Part shown: piece after piece, positions 1 to 7,851 of the stretch | How positions within the stretch are numbered: position 1 is the first letter of the stretch | Layout of the letters: the number at the start of each line of letters is the position of its first letter | Assembly (NCBI GenBank): GCA_013214445.1 | Contig: JABSPG010000007.1 | Coordinates: 1 to 41,904, forward strand | Direction of reading: 5' to 3' | From: Ekhidna sp. | GTDB lineage: Bacteria > Bacteroidota > Bacteroidia > Cytophagales > Cyclobacteriaceae | DNA length: 41,904 nt | Notes under the pieces: generated by a model | Told to the model about the DNA's origin: nothing | Databases searched by the model: none | The model's input: the letters and a program-made list of their open reading frames with translations, nothing else | Made by a program: the position numbers and the translations under genes

Positions 1-1732
1 CAGTAGCTACACTAGTCTTCTGTTCTTCTGTTAAAGTTGTACTACTTACTGTTGGTGTAGGAGCTTCTCTAGCAACTACCTGTTCGAATGTAGGTTCTCT
101 AGCCTCTCTTCTAGGCCTAGGAGCTTCTTGTGTGGCTATCTCTATAGGAACTTCCATAGGTATAGTAACAGGAGCTTCTATAGGTTGACTACTTGTAACC
201 TGTGTAGGTGTGACCTCAGAAGGAAAAGAAGGTGCGGAAGCAGCCAAAGAAGCATCAGAAGATTTTAAAGGTCCTTCTCTGGGTTGAACTACTTCTTCTT
301 GTACAGGTTGAACTACTTCTTCTTGTACAGGTTGAACTACTTCTTCTTGTACAGGTTGAACTACTTCTTCTTGTACAGGTTGAACTACTCTAGGTACACT
401 CTTCTTAGAGTTCTCAAATAAGGACGCATCTATATCTGCTTCTGTGAATGGCGAACGTAAATCACTTACACTAGTTACAGATGAATCTTGCATTAGCTTA
501 TCAGCCATACCACCTAGAGCAGACATGTCTCCCTCTAGTCCATTACTCCCTTGCAGTCCTGCTTCATCCATACCACCAATTCTAGCCAGTTCATCCATAG
601 GGCTAAAATAGTCTTGTCCTACGACTGGGCGGATAAAGTTTTGAGCCGTTCCCTTACTATTATCAGCACTGAGTTTGCGCCCTGTGATGTCTTTAGTAAG
701 CCCTGCTAGGGATAGGAAGCCTTTAAAGTCTGCCTCAATATCTTTCTGAGATTCTAGATTTGCCCTACGTTCAGGATTCAAAGCAGCCATAGCCGATTTA
801 GTCTTGTTCATACCCTCGTAGGCTGCACCAGTAAGCGTAGACATTGCGCTAGGCTTGTTCTGGTAATCTAGTATTGCTTTCTTATCAGGCTTCGCAAAAC
901 GGTATTCACGGCCTTCTCTGTAGTCTGGATTGTAAGGGTTACCAGACATGTTCAGAGTGGTTCTAAGCGACTTTGAGAATCGGCTAGGTAATTGCATAGG
1001 TGTCGGCAAAGCGTCCATGTGAGACACCATTTGGTCGCCTCCGAACGATGCTTGCATACCCCTACTAGTTCTCGGAATCTGTATTGCTAATTGCTTTGCT
1101 AGATTGCTTTGAGTACTAGGGTCTGTACCTTCCTTCAAGTACTTACCTGCTAAGGAGTACATCACTTGGTCTACACTGCGACCGCCTATATCATAACTCT
1201 GTTGAGTCAAGTCATCTGCATGACCTTGTATAGATGGCAGTGCATCAGTGTATTGTGAACCCTCTTTCTTTGACGTTGCAACTATCTTGTCGTAGCTTCG
1301 TTGCTGTGCCTTAGTTATTTCTGGAGCTTCTATAATGCTTGTAACGCCACGCTGTATACTACCTTGCGTAAGGTTATCTACTTGCCTATACTTAGGGTCT
1401 ACACCACTCAAGTCATAGCGAGTTACGTCACCACTTCTTTGAGATTCTGGTATAGAACCTATTTCGTTACTTCCAGTAATCGGCAGTCCAGTAGAACGCA
1501 ACCTTGCATTAAGTACTGCTTCATCAGTGTCAGCACCTACTAAGTGTGAGTCAGGGTCATTACCTGTATCATTCTCAGCAAGCCAAGCCGTAGCCATATC
1601 TACATCAGCATCGCCAGTACTTATCTGGTCTTGCCAGTCTAGAGTCTCATTAGTATCGGAGTCTCCGCCTTGGCTGAGGTCATCAAACCCTCCATCCCAG
1701 CTTCCCGATGTACCTTCGTAATCATCATCCAT
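1..1732 (-). CDS. tail tape measure-like protein, N-terminal part (gene runs off the left edge)
   Basis: An uninterrupted minus-strand frame opens at ATG 1732 and stays open to base 1, so at least 577 residues are present and the C-terminus is missing. The start (MDDDYEGTSG) overlaps the stop of the frameshifted chaperone frame by 8 bases, the usual arrangement for tape measure genes. The sequence is polar and low in cysteine, with an octapeptide repeat near codons 450-485 followed by a Pro/Thr/Ser-rich stretch. I recognise no catalytic domain in the visible part. In contractile-tailed phages the long gene after tube and chaperone sets tail length and is ejected during infection; the assignment here rests on position, length and the overlapping frameshift. 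A different large virion protein with a disordered N-terminal half cannot be excluded. Confidence 0.6.
   Translation of the reverse strand, partial: MDDDYEGTSGSWDGGFDDLSQGGDSDTNETLDWQDQISTGDADVDMATAWLAENDTGNDPDSHLVGADTDEAVLNARLRSTGLPITGSNEIGSIPESQRSGDVTRYDLSGVDPKYRQVDNLTQGSIQRGVTSIIEAPEITKAQQRSYDKIVATSKKEGSQYTDALPSIQGHADDLTQQSYDIGGRSVDQVMYSLAGKYLKEGTDPSTQSNLAKQLAIQIPRTSRGMQASFGGDQMVSHMDALPTPMQLPSRFSKSLRTTLNMSGNPYNPDYREGREYRFAKPDKKAILDYQNKPSAMSTLTGAAYEGMNKTKSAMAALNPERRANLESQKDIEADFKGFLSLAGLTKDITGRKLSADNSKGTAQNFIRPVVGQDYFSPMDELARIGGMDEAGLQGSNGLEGDMSALGGMADKLMQDSSVTSVSDLRSPFTEADIDASLFENSKKSVPRVVQPVQEEVVQPVQEEVVQPVQEEVVQPVQEEVVQPREGPLKSSDASLAASAPSFPSEVTPTQVTSSQPIEAPVTIPMEVPIEIATQEAPRPRREAREPTFEQVVAREAPTPTVSSTTLTEEQKTSVAT
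282..389 (-). repeat. 24-bp tandem repeat inside the tape measure-like gene
   Basis: Four exact 24-base units (starting at 282, 306, 330 and 354) plus a half unit are in frame and encode the octapeptide VVQPVQEE repeated. The repeat lies in a disordered-looking Pro/Glu/Val region and probably acts as a flexible spacer. Units are identical at the DNA level, so copy number may vary by slippage. Confidence 0.9.
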
Positions 1733-2353
1733 TAGTGTTGTCCTCTTTGTTAGACTCTTTCATTTTACGCTTTAAGTCTAAAAGTTCATTCATTAATAGT
1801 ATATCCATTAAGCTATAAGTCCCGTCCTCTAACTCTTTCAAAGTGAGCATAGGGGGTTCAGCTATTACTGGCCTGTGCAGAAAGAAGTTTACATTGGGAA
1901 ACAAAGAAGGTAAGTCCTCTACATATTCAGCAGAAGAACTTACCTCGTTTTGTTCAACTAAGCCTTTGTTGGCATTAGTGCGCGACCTTGCTCGAAAAAA
2001 TCTTTATACTGTAATTCACATACAGCCTTAAAGATAAGTACTAGGTCTATCAATTTACCACTATACAGTTGGTCAATGTTCACATCACTTAATTCAACAG
2101 GGTTACCTGCGCCATCTACTGTGCGAACTGTGTATAGGAACTTCTTAAATATCCCTAGCAGAGTATCATTCTGTACATTAGTCATAAGACGTAGTACATC
2201 ATCAAAGTCTGCTGTACCTTCTATGAAGGGTATTGCATATTGAGCGCAAGCATTCATAAGTATGCTAGAGTTAGAGAGTGCTTCAATAGCATTCCACTGT
2301 CTAGCATATATCTGTTTACCACCAATAGTAGTTTTTAATTCTAAACAAGCCAT
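1725..2353 (-). CDS. tail assembly chaperone, predicted -1 frameshift fusion (G-T type)
   Basis: This is the extended form of the 1958-2353 gene. In the -1 frame the sequence is open from before the first gene's stop to TGA at 1725-1727. A slip at 1964-1970 would add about 80 residues (GLVEQNEV...SNKEDNTNG). The downstream frame has no well-placed start with a Shine-Dalgarno sequence; its first ATG is in the middle. It ends overlapping the tape measure start. This is the arrangement of lambda G/GT and P2 E/E'. In those systems the long form links tube subunits to the tape measure during assembly, and the short/long ratio matters. The frameshift is inferred from frame layout, not shown. Confidence 0.65.
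1958..2353 (-). CDS. tail assembly chaperone, short form
   Basis: A 131-residue protein with start ATG 2353 behind a strong ribosome site (AAGGAGAACCCT just before ATG). It is mostly helical, with a short beta start (MACLELKTTIGGKQ). Position between the tube gene and the tape measure-like gene, size, and the overlapping -1 frame identify it as the tail chaperone rather than any sequence motif I can name. Chaperones of this type coat the tape measure during tube polymerisation and are absent from the finished tail. The same ribosome-site sequence, including the bases up to ATG, precedes the gene at 6140. Confidence 0.65.
   Translation of the reverse strand: MACLELKTTIGGKQIYARQWNAIEALSNSSILMNACAQYAIPFIEGTADFDDVLRLMTNVQNDTLLGIFKKFLYTVRTVDGAGNPVELSDVNIDQLYSGKLIDLVLIFKAVCELQYKDFFEQGRALMPTKA
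1964..1970 (-). promoter_or_regulatory. probable -1 ribosomal frameshift site
   Basis: Read on the minus strand the heptamer is A ACA AAG, three codons before the TAG stop of the short chaperone frame. The A-site Lys codon AAG re-pairs well as AAA after a -1 slip; the P-site re-pairing (ACA to AAC) is poor, so this is an imperfect slippery site. It is the best candidate in the short window where both frames are open. Confidence 0.45.
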
Positions 2354-2373
2354 AGGGTTCTCCTTAAGTTAGC

Positions 2374-2829
2374 TTATAAGATATCAGTGTAAGTGCCCGG
2401 TACAGGCCATTCGATTTGCTCGAAGCGTACAGTCCAGTTGTGTACTGTAAAGCTGTTACCACGGCTTAAGTTAGGCACTTTAGGGATATAACCTGTAGTA
2501 GCTGCAACAAGAGTACCGCCCATCTTATCTTGAACGATTGCATGCCAAGGTATAAACACTGCATTATTATCAGCTAAACCTAATGATTGGTCTAAGATAG
2601 CACGAGCTTGTAGTACTTGATTAGAGTCAGATGTATGTAGTAGGTTGAAGCTAATCAAGCCTGACTTGTTTGCACTTGTAGCTACGTTCATATTACCTTT
2701 TGCATCAATAACATCGTTATGTGCATTAACTGCACGAGCAGCAGTGATGATGTTATTTGAGTCAGCAAAACCAGAGATAGTTACGCCATCAATGATTAAG
2801 TCTACTTTGTTAAATGTGTACTGTTTCAT
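2374..2829 (-). CDS. tail tube protein (DUF3277-like)
   Basis: 151 residues from ATG 2829 (MKQYTFNKVDL), which has GGAAAC about eight bases upstream. A start further upstream (2871) is unlikely because it would lie inside a terminator hairpin. The protein is beta-rich, with a pattern (IIDGVTISGFADS, then an alternating hydrophobic middle and a final EQIEWP strand) resembling the DUF3277 family of myovirus tail tubes. It lies directly after the sheath and before the chaperone, the normal tube position. The tube would form the inner channel of the contractile tail. Family assignment is from pattern memory; role is supported by gene order. Confidence 0.7.
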   Translation of the reverse strand: MKQYTFNKVDLIIDGVTISGFADSNNIITAARAVNAHNDVIDAKGNMNVATSANKSGLISFNLLHTSDSNQVLQARAILDQSLGLADNNAVFIPWHAIVQDKMGGTLVAATTGYIPKVPNLSRGNSFTVHNWTVRFEQIEWPVPGTYTDIL

Positions 2830-2857
2830 GTATATGTTTCCAATAGTTAATAGTAAT

Positions 2858-2892
2858 AAAAAATAGGGCACATCTTATGTAAGATGCACCCT
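2858..2892 (-). terminator. rho-independent terminator between sheath and tube genes
   Basis: Bases 2865-2876 and 2881-2892 form a 12-bp stem (two G-U pairs) with a four-base loop. On the minus strand the stem is followed by A and six T. It lies 16 bases after the sheath stop and 29 bases before the tube start, so it could lower tube expression relative to sheath or set the 3' end of the capsid-sheath transcript. Confidence 0.75.
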
Positions 2893-2908
2893 AGGTATTT
2901 CTTGTGTA

Positions 2909-4375
2909 CTACTCTGAGAATGAACCAGTAATAGTAGCACCATGTATAGCACCTGCGCCCACAGCTTTAAAGGTGATACCGTTATAGATACGATTACCTT
3001 TATCACTTGCAGATACTTGTGTTACTGGCACAGAGAAAATCTCATAACCTAGAGGCAAGTAATTACCATCAGAGTCATTACCTGCTGCTACTAAACCATT
3101 ACGTACAGCTTGACGTAGAGCTAAGTCTACTTGCTGAACTACCAATGCAATACCTGCATCAGTGTATGGAATCTTAGTAGTAGAGGTATATAACAAGTTG
3201 AATACATTTAACTGTACTTGTTTCTCTAACCATGCAACGCCATGAACAGTATCTAGCCAACCACCTCCAGCCATACGGCCGTCTGAGTATAAGCTTGTAC
3301 TGCCAACTTTCAAGAAGCTATTCACGTTGATAGATTCTAAGGCTTTCTTCTGTGTAGTAGATAAGTCAGCTACCGTAATAGTAGGTAACTTCTTAAACAT
3401 TAGAGTCAAAGTAGTATTAGTACCTTGGTAATTAACCGTATTAATACGACCTAATACAGATGCACTAGGGTATTCAGCAGTTACAGGAGAGTAAGACGTA
3501 ATAGTATTACCATTAGACTTAGCATCAATCTGCCCTGCAATAGTGCCAGAAGCAGTAGCTAGGCCAAGTGCGTTAGCATCATTAGTAGTGTTACCAAAGA
3601 TACGTTTAGTTGCTTGGCAGTAGTCAGAGATAGCAATTGCAGTAGCACTATCACGCCACTTCTTATCACTTACTACTTCATTGAAAGTGCCATCAAACAA
3701 GTCACATTGCTGTAGACCTTGTAGTGCAGTTTCACCAACAGCACCCGCCACAACTGTAGGAGCAGGACTTGCAGTATCTAGTAAGCCTAAAGCTATAGCA
3801 GTACCTGTTACATCAACAGTTAGTGCTTCTACAGTAGATGATGCACCAGCAGTGCCAGATTCAATAATGAACTTGCCATCTAAGTAAATACATGTAGCAT
3901 CTGCTGTAGCTGCTGTTAGTGCAGTATTTACAACAATAGCTACACCATTCAAAGATGTAGCTGCTGAGAAATCTAACGCAGTAATAGCTTCGGCTGCAAC
4001 ACCATCCACTTCAATAGAGAAGCCACCAGCAGTTATAGCTTGTAAAGTTGCTAGGTCTGCATGCTCGTTAGACTCAATGTAACCTGCTGTAGGGTTAGCT
4101 GCTAGTACTGCACCAACCATAAACACTTGTGGTGTAGGTACTTGTGCATAGTAGCCTGTAGCTGCTGCATTGATTTCTGGGTAGGTAGCTTGTGGATACA
4201 TAGCACCTACTTCTGGCAGTGAGCCAAATGTCTGCACTCGGTTAGCTACACCTACTTCTGTATGGCCCTCTGACTCATCCGTAAGGAAAAGTAGATTACC
4301 AAAACCCGGTAGAGCAACTGGCGTAGGTGCAATGCCAATAGAGACATTAACAATATTATCATAAGTTACTGACAT
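2909..4375 (-). CDS. contractile tail sheath protein (DUF3383-like)
   Basis: 488 residues, start ATG 4375 with AAGGAA upstream. The N-terminal part (GIAPTPVALPGFGNLLFLTDE) and the pattern of an Ala/Thr/Val-rich inserted domain around residues 110-215 resemble the DUF3383 family of myovirus sheath proteins. The C-terminal third (SDGRMAGGGWLDTVHGVAWLEKQVQ, then DAGIALVVQQVDLALRQAV) looks like the conserved polymerising core of sheaths. It follows the neck terminator gene and precedes the tube gene. Presence of a sheath shows the virion is a myovirus even though replication genes are T7-like. The sheath polymerises round the tube and contracts at infection. Confidence 0.82.
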   Translation of the reverse strand: MSVTYDNIVNVSIGIAPTPVALPGFGNLLFLTDESEGHTEVGVANRVQTFGSLPEVGAMYPQATYPEINAAATGYYAQVPTPQVFMVGAVLAANPTAGYIESNEHADLATLQAITAGGFSIEVDGVAAEAITALDFSAATSLNGVAIVVNTALTAATADATCIYLDGKFIIESGTAGASSTVEALTVDVTGTAIALGLLDTASPAPTVVAGAVGETALQGLQQCDLFDGTFNEVVSDKKWRDSATAIAISDYCQATKRIFGNTTNDANALGLATASGTIAGQIDAKSNGNTITSYSPVTAEYPSASVLGRINTVNYQGTNTTLTLMFKKLPTITVADLSTTQKKALESINVNSFLKVGSTSLYSDGRMAGGGWLDTVHGVAWLEKQVQLNVFNLLYTSTTKIPYTDAGIALVVQQVDLALRQAVRNGLVAAGNDSDGNYLPLGYEIFSVPVTQVSASDKGNRIYNGITFKAVGAGAIHGATITGSFSE

Positions 4376-4378
4376 TTA

Positions 4379-4915
4379 TTATTCCTTGATATTTATATTT
4401 AAGTTAGTGACTTTGCCACTCTCTTCAAAGTGTGAGCCACTTATGTTGAATTCGTCAACGTAGCCTATTACAACTTCATCAACTTGTAAGACAGACATTA
4501 TACAAGTTATGCCTGTCCTGATTTCCCAATTAGTCTCTAGACTTTTATTGCGAAGGTTAGTAGCTTTCTTACGTAGTAAGTGCATACCAACTTCATCACA
4601 TATTGCTTCCACATCGGGTCTAAAGAAGCTATTATCAAACTTAATTATATCACTGTAGCCGCCAGCTCTATTGAAGAGTACGTCTACCATGATTTCTCTA
4701 TTACCTTCTGTCCTCTGAATCAACTCCCCATCCTTTTCATAGGTAGTTAATTCATCGTAACAAGGGCTTCTACTTCCCATAATACGTATGGCGGCAAAAG
4801 GGTTTTCAGTAGGTCGAGGTGCATTTTGATACATAGGGTAAGAGTAGCGAGGTATGCCAACGGCAATATCAACTATCTTTTGCATAGCTACTACGTAGGG
4901 GTTCTTTTCAATCAA
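4379..4915 (-). CDS. neck/tail terminator protein (gp12-like, LIC12616 type)
   Basis: 178 residues. The start appears to be TTG at 4915: it sits eight bases after a very strong GGAGG site and overlaps the previous stop as TTGA; the first in-frame ATG is ten codons further in with no comparable site. Motifs such as PRPTENPFAAIRIMGSRSPCYDE and a beta-alpha layout resemble the phage neck terminator family found between head-tail adaptors and sheath in DUF1073/DUF3383 myophages. It would cap the tail tube and join it to the head connector. The match is from general pattern and gene order. Confidence 0.6.
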   Translation of the reverse strand: MIEKNPYVVAMQKIVDIAVGIPRYSYPMYQNAPRPTENPFAAIRIMGSRSPCYDELTTYEKDGELIQRTEGNREIMVDVLFNRAGGYSDIIKFDNSFFRPDVEAICDEVGMHLLRKKATNLRNKSLETNWEIRTGITCIMSVLQVDEVVIGYVDEFNISGSHFEESGKVTNLNINIKE

Positions 4916-5280
4916 TTGGAATCCTCCAGTATTGTAGTGCCTATCATGATATAGAAGCCCGAAGCTTTATGCTTTAGCTCTTTTACCATCTTGTATGTTT
5001 CACCATATATTGCTATACGGTCATTCAGCTTGAGTTCATTTATTCCAGTGAACTTCATAAACGCAGGAGTACGTTCACCTGTAGTCTTTGCTTTCAACTC
5101 TATACCTGCTATACCTGCATCCCTATCACCAAATGGCATAGGAGTTACAGAAATAACTGTAGGGTCGTCAAAGCCTTCAGATACCCAATGATTATCTGTA
5201 TCATAATAGCCATCTCGTTTCTTGAAGTACTGTACAGGTGTAGTAGTATCTCCTGAGAAGGCATCAAACATGTTAATCAT
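4912..5280 (-). CDS. head-tail connector/stopper-like protein
   Basis: 122 residues, start ATG 5280 in a TAATG overlap with the previous gene's stop; a second ATG three codons later is possible. The second half is beta-rich (GIELKAKTTGERTPAFMKFT, LKLNDRIAIYGETYKMVKELKH), consistent with a small barrel like head-completion or stopper proteins. Its place between the DUF4054-like adaptor and the neck terminator fits a stopper or head-closure role. I recognise no diagnostic motif, so the function is inferred from neighbours only. Confidence 0.5.
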   Translation of the reverse strand: MINMFDAFSGDTTTPVQYFKKRDGYYDTDNHWVSEGFDDPTVISVTPMPFGDRDAGIAGIELKAKTTGERTPAFMKFTGINELKLNDRIAIYGETYKMVKELKHKASGFYIMIGTTILEDSN

Positions 5281-5645
5281 TAGGCTACCCTCGGTCCTGA
5301 GAAGTATATACGCCTGTAACGTATATACTCTTGTCCATAAGTTGTAGAGTTTAGTGCATCGAAGTTGTTAGCTTGGTCACGACTAATCGCATACTCAACT
5401 ACTACTTCGTCCACTTCTTTACTTCTTATTGGTACTGCTGCACCTTGCTCCCCCGCAGAAGAACGATTGGCAAGATAGATTAGATGGCCTACTAGATAAG
5501 CCTGAGCTTTATCATATGCAGTTCCCCATCTTGATTCTAACTTGCCCATCTTAAGTACGGCATCATCTAGAAAGATATCAAACCGTACTTCTGGTGTAGC
5601 TGTAAACTCAGGGAATCGGGCAATCCAATTCGCATAAGTTAACAT
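5280..5645 (-). CDS. head-tail adaptor (DUF4054-like)
   Basis: 121 residues, start ATG 5645 with AAGGAA upstream. The opening MLTYANWIARFPEF, followed by a helical block that includes KAQAYLVGHLIYLANRSS and the C-terminal YGQEYIRYRR, matches the layout of DUF4054 proteins, which are all-helical adaptors docking under the portal in myo- and siphophages. The stop overlaps the next start (TAATG), implying translational coupling with the stopper gene. Confidence 0.65.
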   Translation of the reverse strand: MLTYANWIARFPEFTATPEVRFDIFLDDAVLKMGKLESRWGTAYDKAQAYLVGHLIYLANRSSAGEQGAAVPIRSKEVDEVVVEYAISRDQANNFDALNSTTYGQEYIRYRRIYFSGPRVA

Positions 5646-5654
5646 AGGAATTCC

Positions 5655-6140
5655 TTATTTACGTACTAGTTCATACATCTGTTCAATGTAATCTTTTGTA
5701 GAGTCTTTAGGCAATTTCATACCTGTAGCTTCTACAACAGTTCGCATATCTTCTGGTGTAAGAGTTGACTTAGGTCTTTCGATAATAGTCATCTCACCTC
5801 TGTCCACTAACTCTTGGATAGGACAAATGTACTTGTATTCGCCAGTCCATGTATGAGTATTCTTAAAGATACCTTGCTTCTTGCCTTGCGTAAGGTTAGC
5901 TATCTTAGTTCTTTCAGTAGTATAAATCTTACGCTTGACTTTACCAGTGTCTACAGCATTCCATAATTCATCATCAATTATTACAGTGTGTTGTGCAGGT
6001 ACGAAAATAATCTCGTACTGCGGCTTCTCTTGTACTTTTACAGCCTTACCTAACTTATTGATGTGGTCTGTTTGTACACCACGGTTAGTGTAAGCAATGA
6101 ATTGTAATGCTGCATGTGACCTGTCGTTTCTTAATTTCAT
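5655..6140 (-). CDS. structural-module protein of unknown function
   Basis: 161 residues, start ATG 6140 preceded by the same AAGGAGAACCCT ribosome site as the chaperone gene. It is basic in the first 110 residues (KVKRKIYTTERTKIANLTQGKKQG) and ends in a short helical domain (LTPEDMRTVVEATGMKLPKDSTKDYIEQMYELVRK) resembling a small SAP/LEM-like helical hairpin, which I cannot confirm. It lies between the major capsid gene and the head-tail adaptor, so it is probably a minor head or head-completion protein. Confidence 0.45.
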   Translation of the reverse strand: MKLRNDRSHAALQFIAYTNRGVQTDHINKLGKAVKVQEKPQYEIIFVPAQHTVIIDDELWNAVDTGKVKRKIYTTERTKIANLTQGKKQGIFKNTHTWTGEYKYICPIQELVDRGEMTIIERPKSTLTPEDMRTVVEATGMKLPKDSTKDYIEQMYELVRK

Positions 6141-6160
6141 AGGGTTCTCCTTAGAACAGA

Positions 6161-7261
6161 TTAAATTTCAGAGTATACTGCAACAGCAGCAGGGTAAGTT
6201 ACTTCTAGACCACCAAAGCGACCACGTCCCGGAACTTCATATACTAGGCCATGTAACTGTACAGGCAAGAATTGAAGTGGTAACGTTTCACGGATACGGA
6301 TAGTCTCACGACCTTCTGGTGAAGTATGCTTAATGAATACCATTAACTCATAACCAAAACCAGTTTCTTCATCAGCAATGGCATTAAGAGATTTAATTTG
6401 GTCCATGCTAGTGATGAACGGGTTATTCTTAATGAAGAACTGAGCAATAGTAGTATCAGATACATCGTTACGAGGTGTTTGCATGATGTGGTGGTAACGG
6501 TCTAATGGTAACCATAACTCAGAAGGTGAGAAGATTTTCTTAGTAGTAGTGTGCATAGCACGACCACCAAAGAATAAATCAGCTAAGATTTCATCAGGAA
6601 CTTTAGCATTAGCACCTACCCATGAACGACTACCCGCAGCACCTGTAGGTACTTGTGTATGTGGGATTTCAGGGTGTAGACCAGCAGCATTACCAAAGAA
6701 GCCAATGAAGTCTTCATTACCATACCATACAGAGTCATTGATTAACTCTTCATAGCCACGCTTAGATGCTTGTGCACGTCTAGCTTCAAGGGGCATACCT
6801 GTTACTTGAGCAGCAGCTACTTCATCGATATCAAAGTCATAAGCAGTACCAAGTGTTTTAACAGACATACTGTATTCTTTACCAGTGATTTCTGATTTAG
6901 GGAAATCTGTAGCACGAGCATTGATTACTTGTGCTTTACCAACACGGTCATACGAACGGAAAGTCAGAGTTGTTACACCTGCGCCACCAAAAGTATTAGT
7001 AGTGAAACACTCACGAGCTTCTAAGTCTGGGTATAGAACGTCATACGTTTGAGTTTCAATTGCTTCTAACTGACGTTGGAAGAATAAGCCATCGCTATCC
7101 GACATCTTCACGCCATTCTTAGCAAGAGCTTCATCCATGATTCTAAGTGTAGTATCTGTTAATGCAATTGAATTATCATTAGCAACAACTACTTTAAGTT
7201 CTTCATCAGATAATTGTAAAGTAGCGATTTGTGAATCATTTAATTTTACGATACGAGCCAT
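6161..7261 (-). CDS. major capsid protein (DUF2184-like)
   Basis: 366 residues, start ATG 7261 with AAGAGAG upstream. The segments QTYDVLYPDLEARECFTTN, the YDRVGKAQVIN stretch, DFDIDEVAAAQVTGMPLEARRA and VWYGNEDFIGFFGN match the pattern of DUF2184 capsid proteins, an HK97-fold group common in myophages with DUF2213 proteases. No long N-terminal delta domain is present, consistent with the separate scaffold region in the protease gene. It follows the cement protein gene, and a small hairpin lies in the 73-base gap upstream of it. It would build the icosahedral shell. Confidence 0.8.
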   Translation of the reverse strand: MARIVKLNDSQIATLQLSDEELKVVVANDNSIALTDTTLRIMDEALAKNGVKMSDSDGLFFQRQLEAIETQTYDVLYPDLEARECFTTNTFGGAGVTTLTFRSYDRVGKAQVINARATDFPKSEITGKEYSMSVKTLGTAYDFDIDEVAAAQVTGMPLEARRAQASKRGYEELINDSVWYGNEDFIGFFGNAAGLHPEIPHTQVPTGAAGSRSWVGANAKVPDEILADLFFGGRAMHTTTKKIFSPSELWLPLDRYHHIMQTPRNDVSDTTIAQFFIKNNPFITSMDQIKSLNAIADEETGFGYELMVFIKHTSPEGRETIRIRETLPLQFLPVQLHGLVYEVPGRGRFGGLEVTYPAAVAVYSEI

Positions 7262-7293
7262 TTATATTTCTCTCTTATAAATAATATTATGTA

Positions 7294-7316
7294 GTAGCAG
7301 AGCGAATCCCTGCTAC
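7294..7316 (-). other. short hairpin upstream of the major capsid gene
   Basis: GTAGCAG at 7294-7300 pairs with CTGCTAC at 7310-7316; outer bases pair further if a three-base bulge is allowed. No T-run follows, so it is not a classic terminator. It could be an RNase III or mRNA-stabilising hairpin giving the capsid transcript a protected 5' end. Confidence 0.4.
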
Positions 7317-7334
7317 ATAAAAGTTACTAAGCTA

Positions 7335-7850
7335 TTAAGCAATAGTTAAGATGCGTACACGTACGATGTCATCAGCAGCGGCTGCACTTGAGTCGAATAT
7401 TGCATTAGTTGCTAAGAAGTAACCACCAGTAACAACACCAGTAAAGGCATGAGTTAAAGGGTTGTAATAAACACCAGTAGCAGTAGCGCGGTCAATAGCT
7501 GTACCTGCTAAAGCTTGAATACAACCAAAGCGCATAGCTGGAACAGTGTTACCTACTAAATACTCTACGTTGCTGTCTGAACCACTAACATCACCAATGA
7601 TTGCTCGGTCTTGTTCTTGACGTGCTTGACGTAAAGCAAGAGCTTCAATAGTGAAATCACCAGTTACATTAGTGCCACTAGCAGTTTCACATTTACGGTC
7701 TCCAGTACGAACTAGTACAGAAGCATAAGGAGCATTATCAGTACCTTCTAATTCCCAAGAGTCCACTACTTTAGCTGCGTAATGGATGCCATAGATTTGG
7801 CCAAGTACTGCATCGCGTGTGTTAATGTTGAAAGCTTGATTTACTGACAT
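7335..7850 (-). CDS. capsid cement/decoration protein
   Basis: 171 residues from ATG 7850 (MSVNQAFNINTRDA), with AAGGA upstream; the longer start at 7889 lacks a ribosome site and would overlap more. The sequence is Ala/Thr/Gly/Val-rich, mostly beta, with a FTIEALALRQARQEQDRAIIG helix and no cysteine cluster. In DUF2213/DUF2184 phages the gene between protease and major capsid encodes a structural cement protein that stabilises capsomers; composition and position fit. The previous gene stops at 7852-7854, just before this ATG. Confidence 0.6.
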   Translation of the reverse strand: MSVNQAFNINTRDAVLGQIYGIHYAAKVVDSWELEGTDNAPYASVLVRTGDRKCETASGTNVTGDFTIEALALRQARQEQDRAIIGDVSGSDSNVEYLVGNTVPAMRFGCIQALAGTAIDRATATGVYYNPLTHAFTGVVTGGYFLATNAIFDSSAAAADDIVRVRILTIA

Positions 7851-7851
7851 A

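Noticed and set aside
282..389. Regular 24-base repeats resembling a small CRISPR array
   Set aside because: Units are contiguous without spacers and encode an in-frame octapeptide in an open gene.
2858..2871. Longer N-terminus for the tube protein starting at 2871
   Set aside because: It would start within the T-run of the terminator and lacks a ribosome site; ATG 2829 has one.
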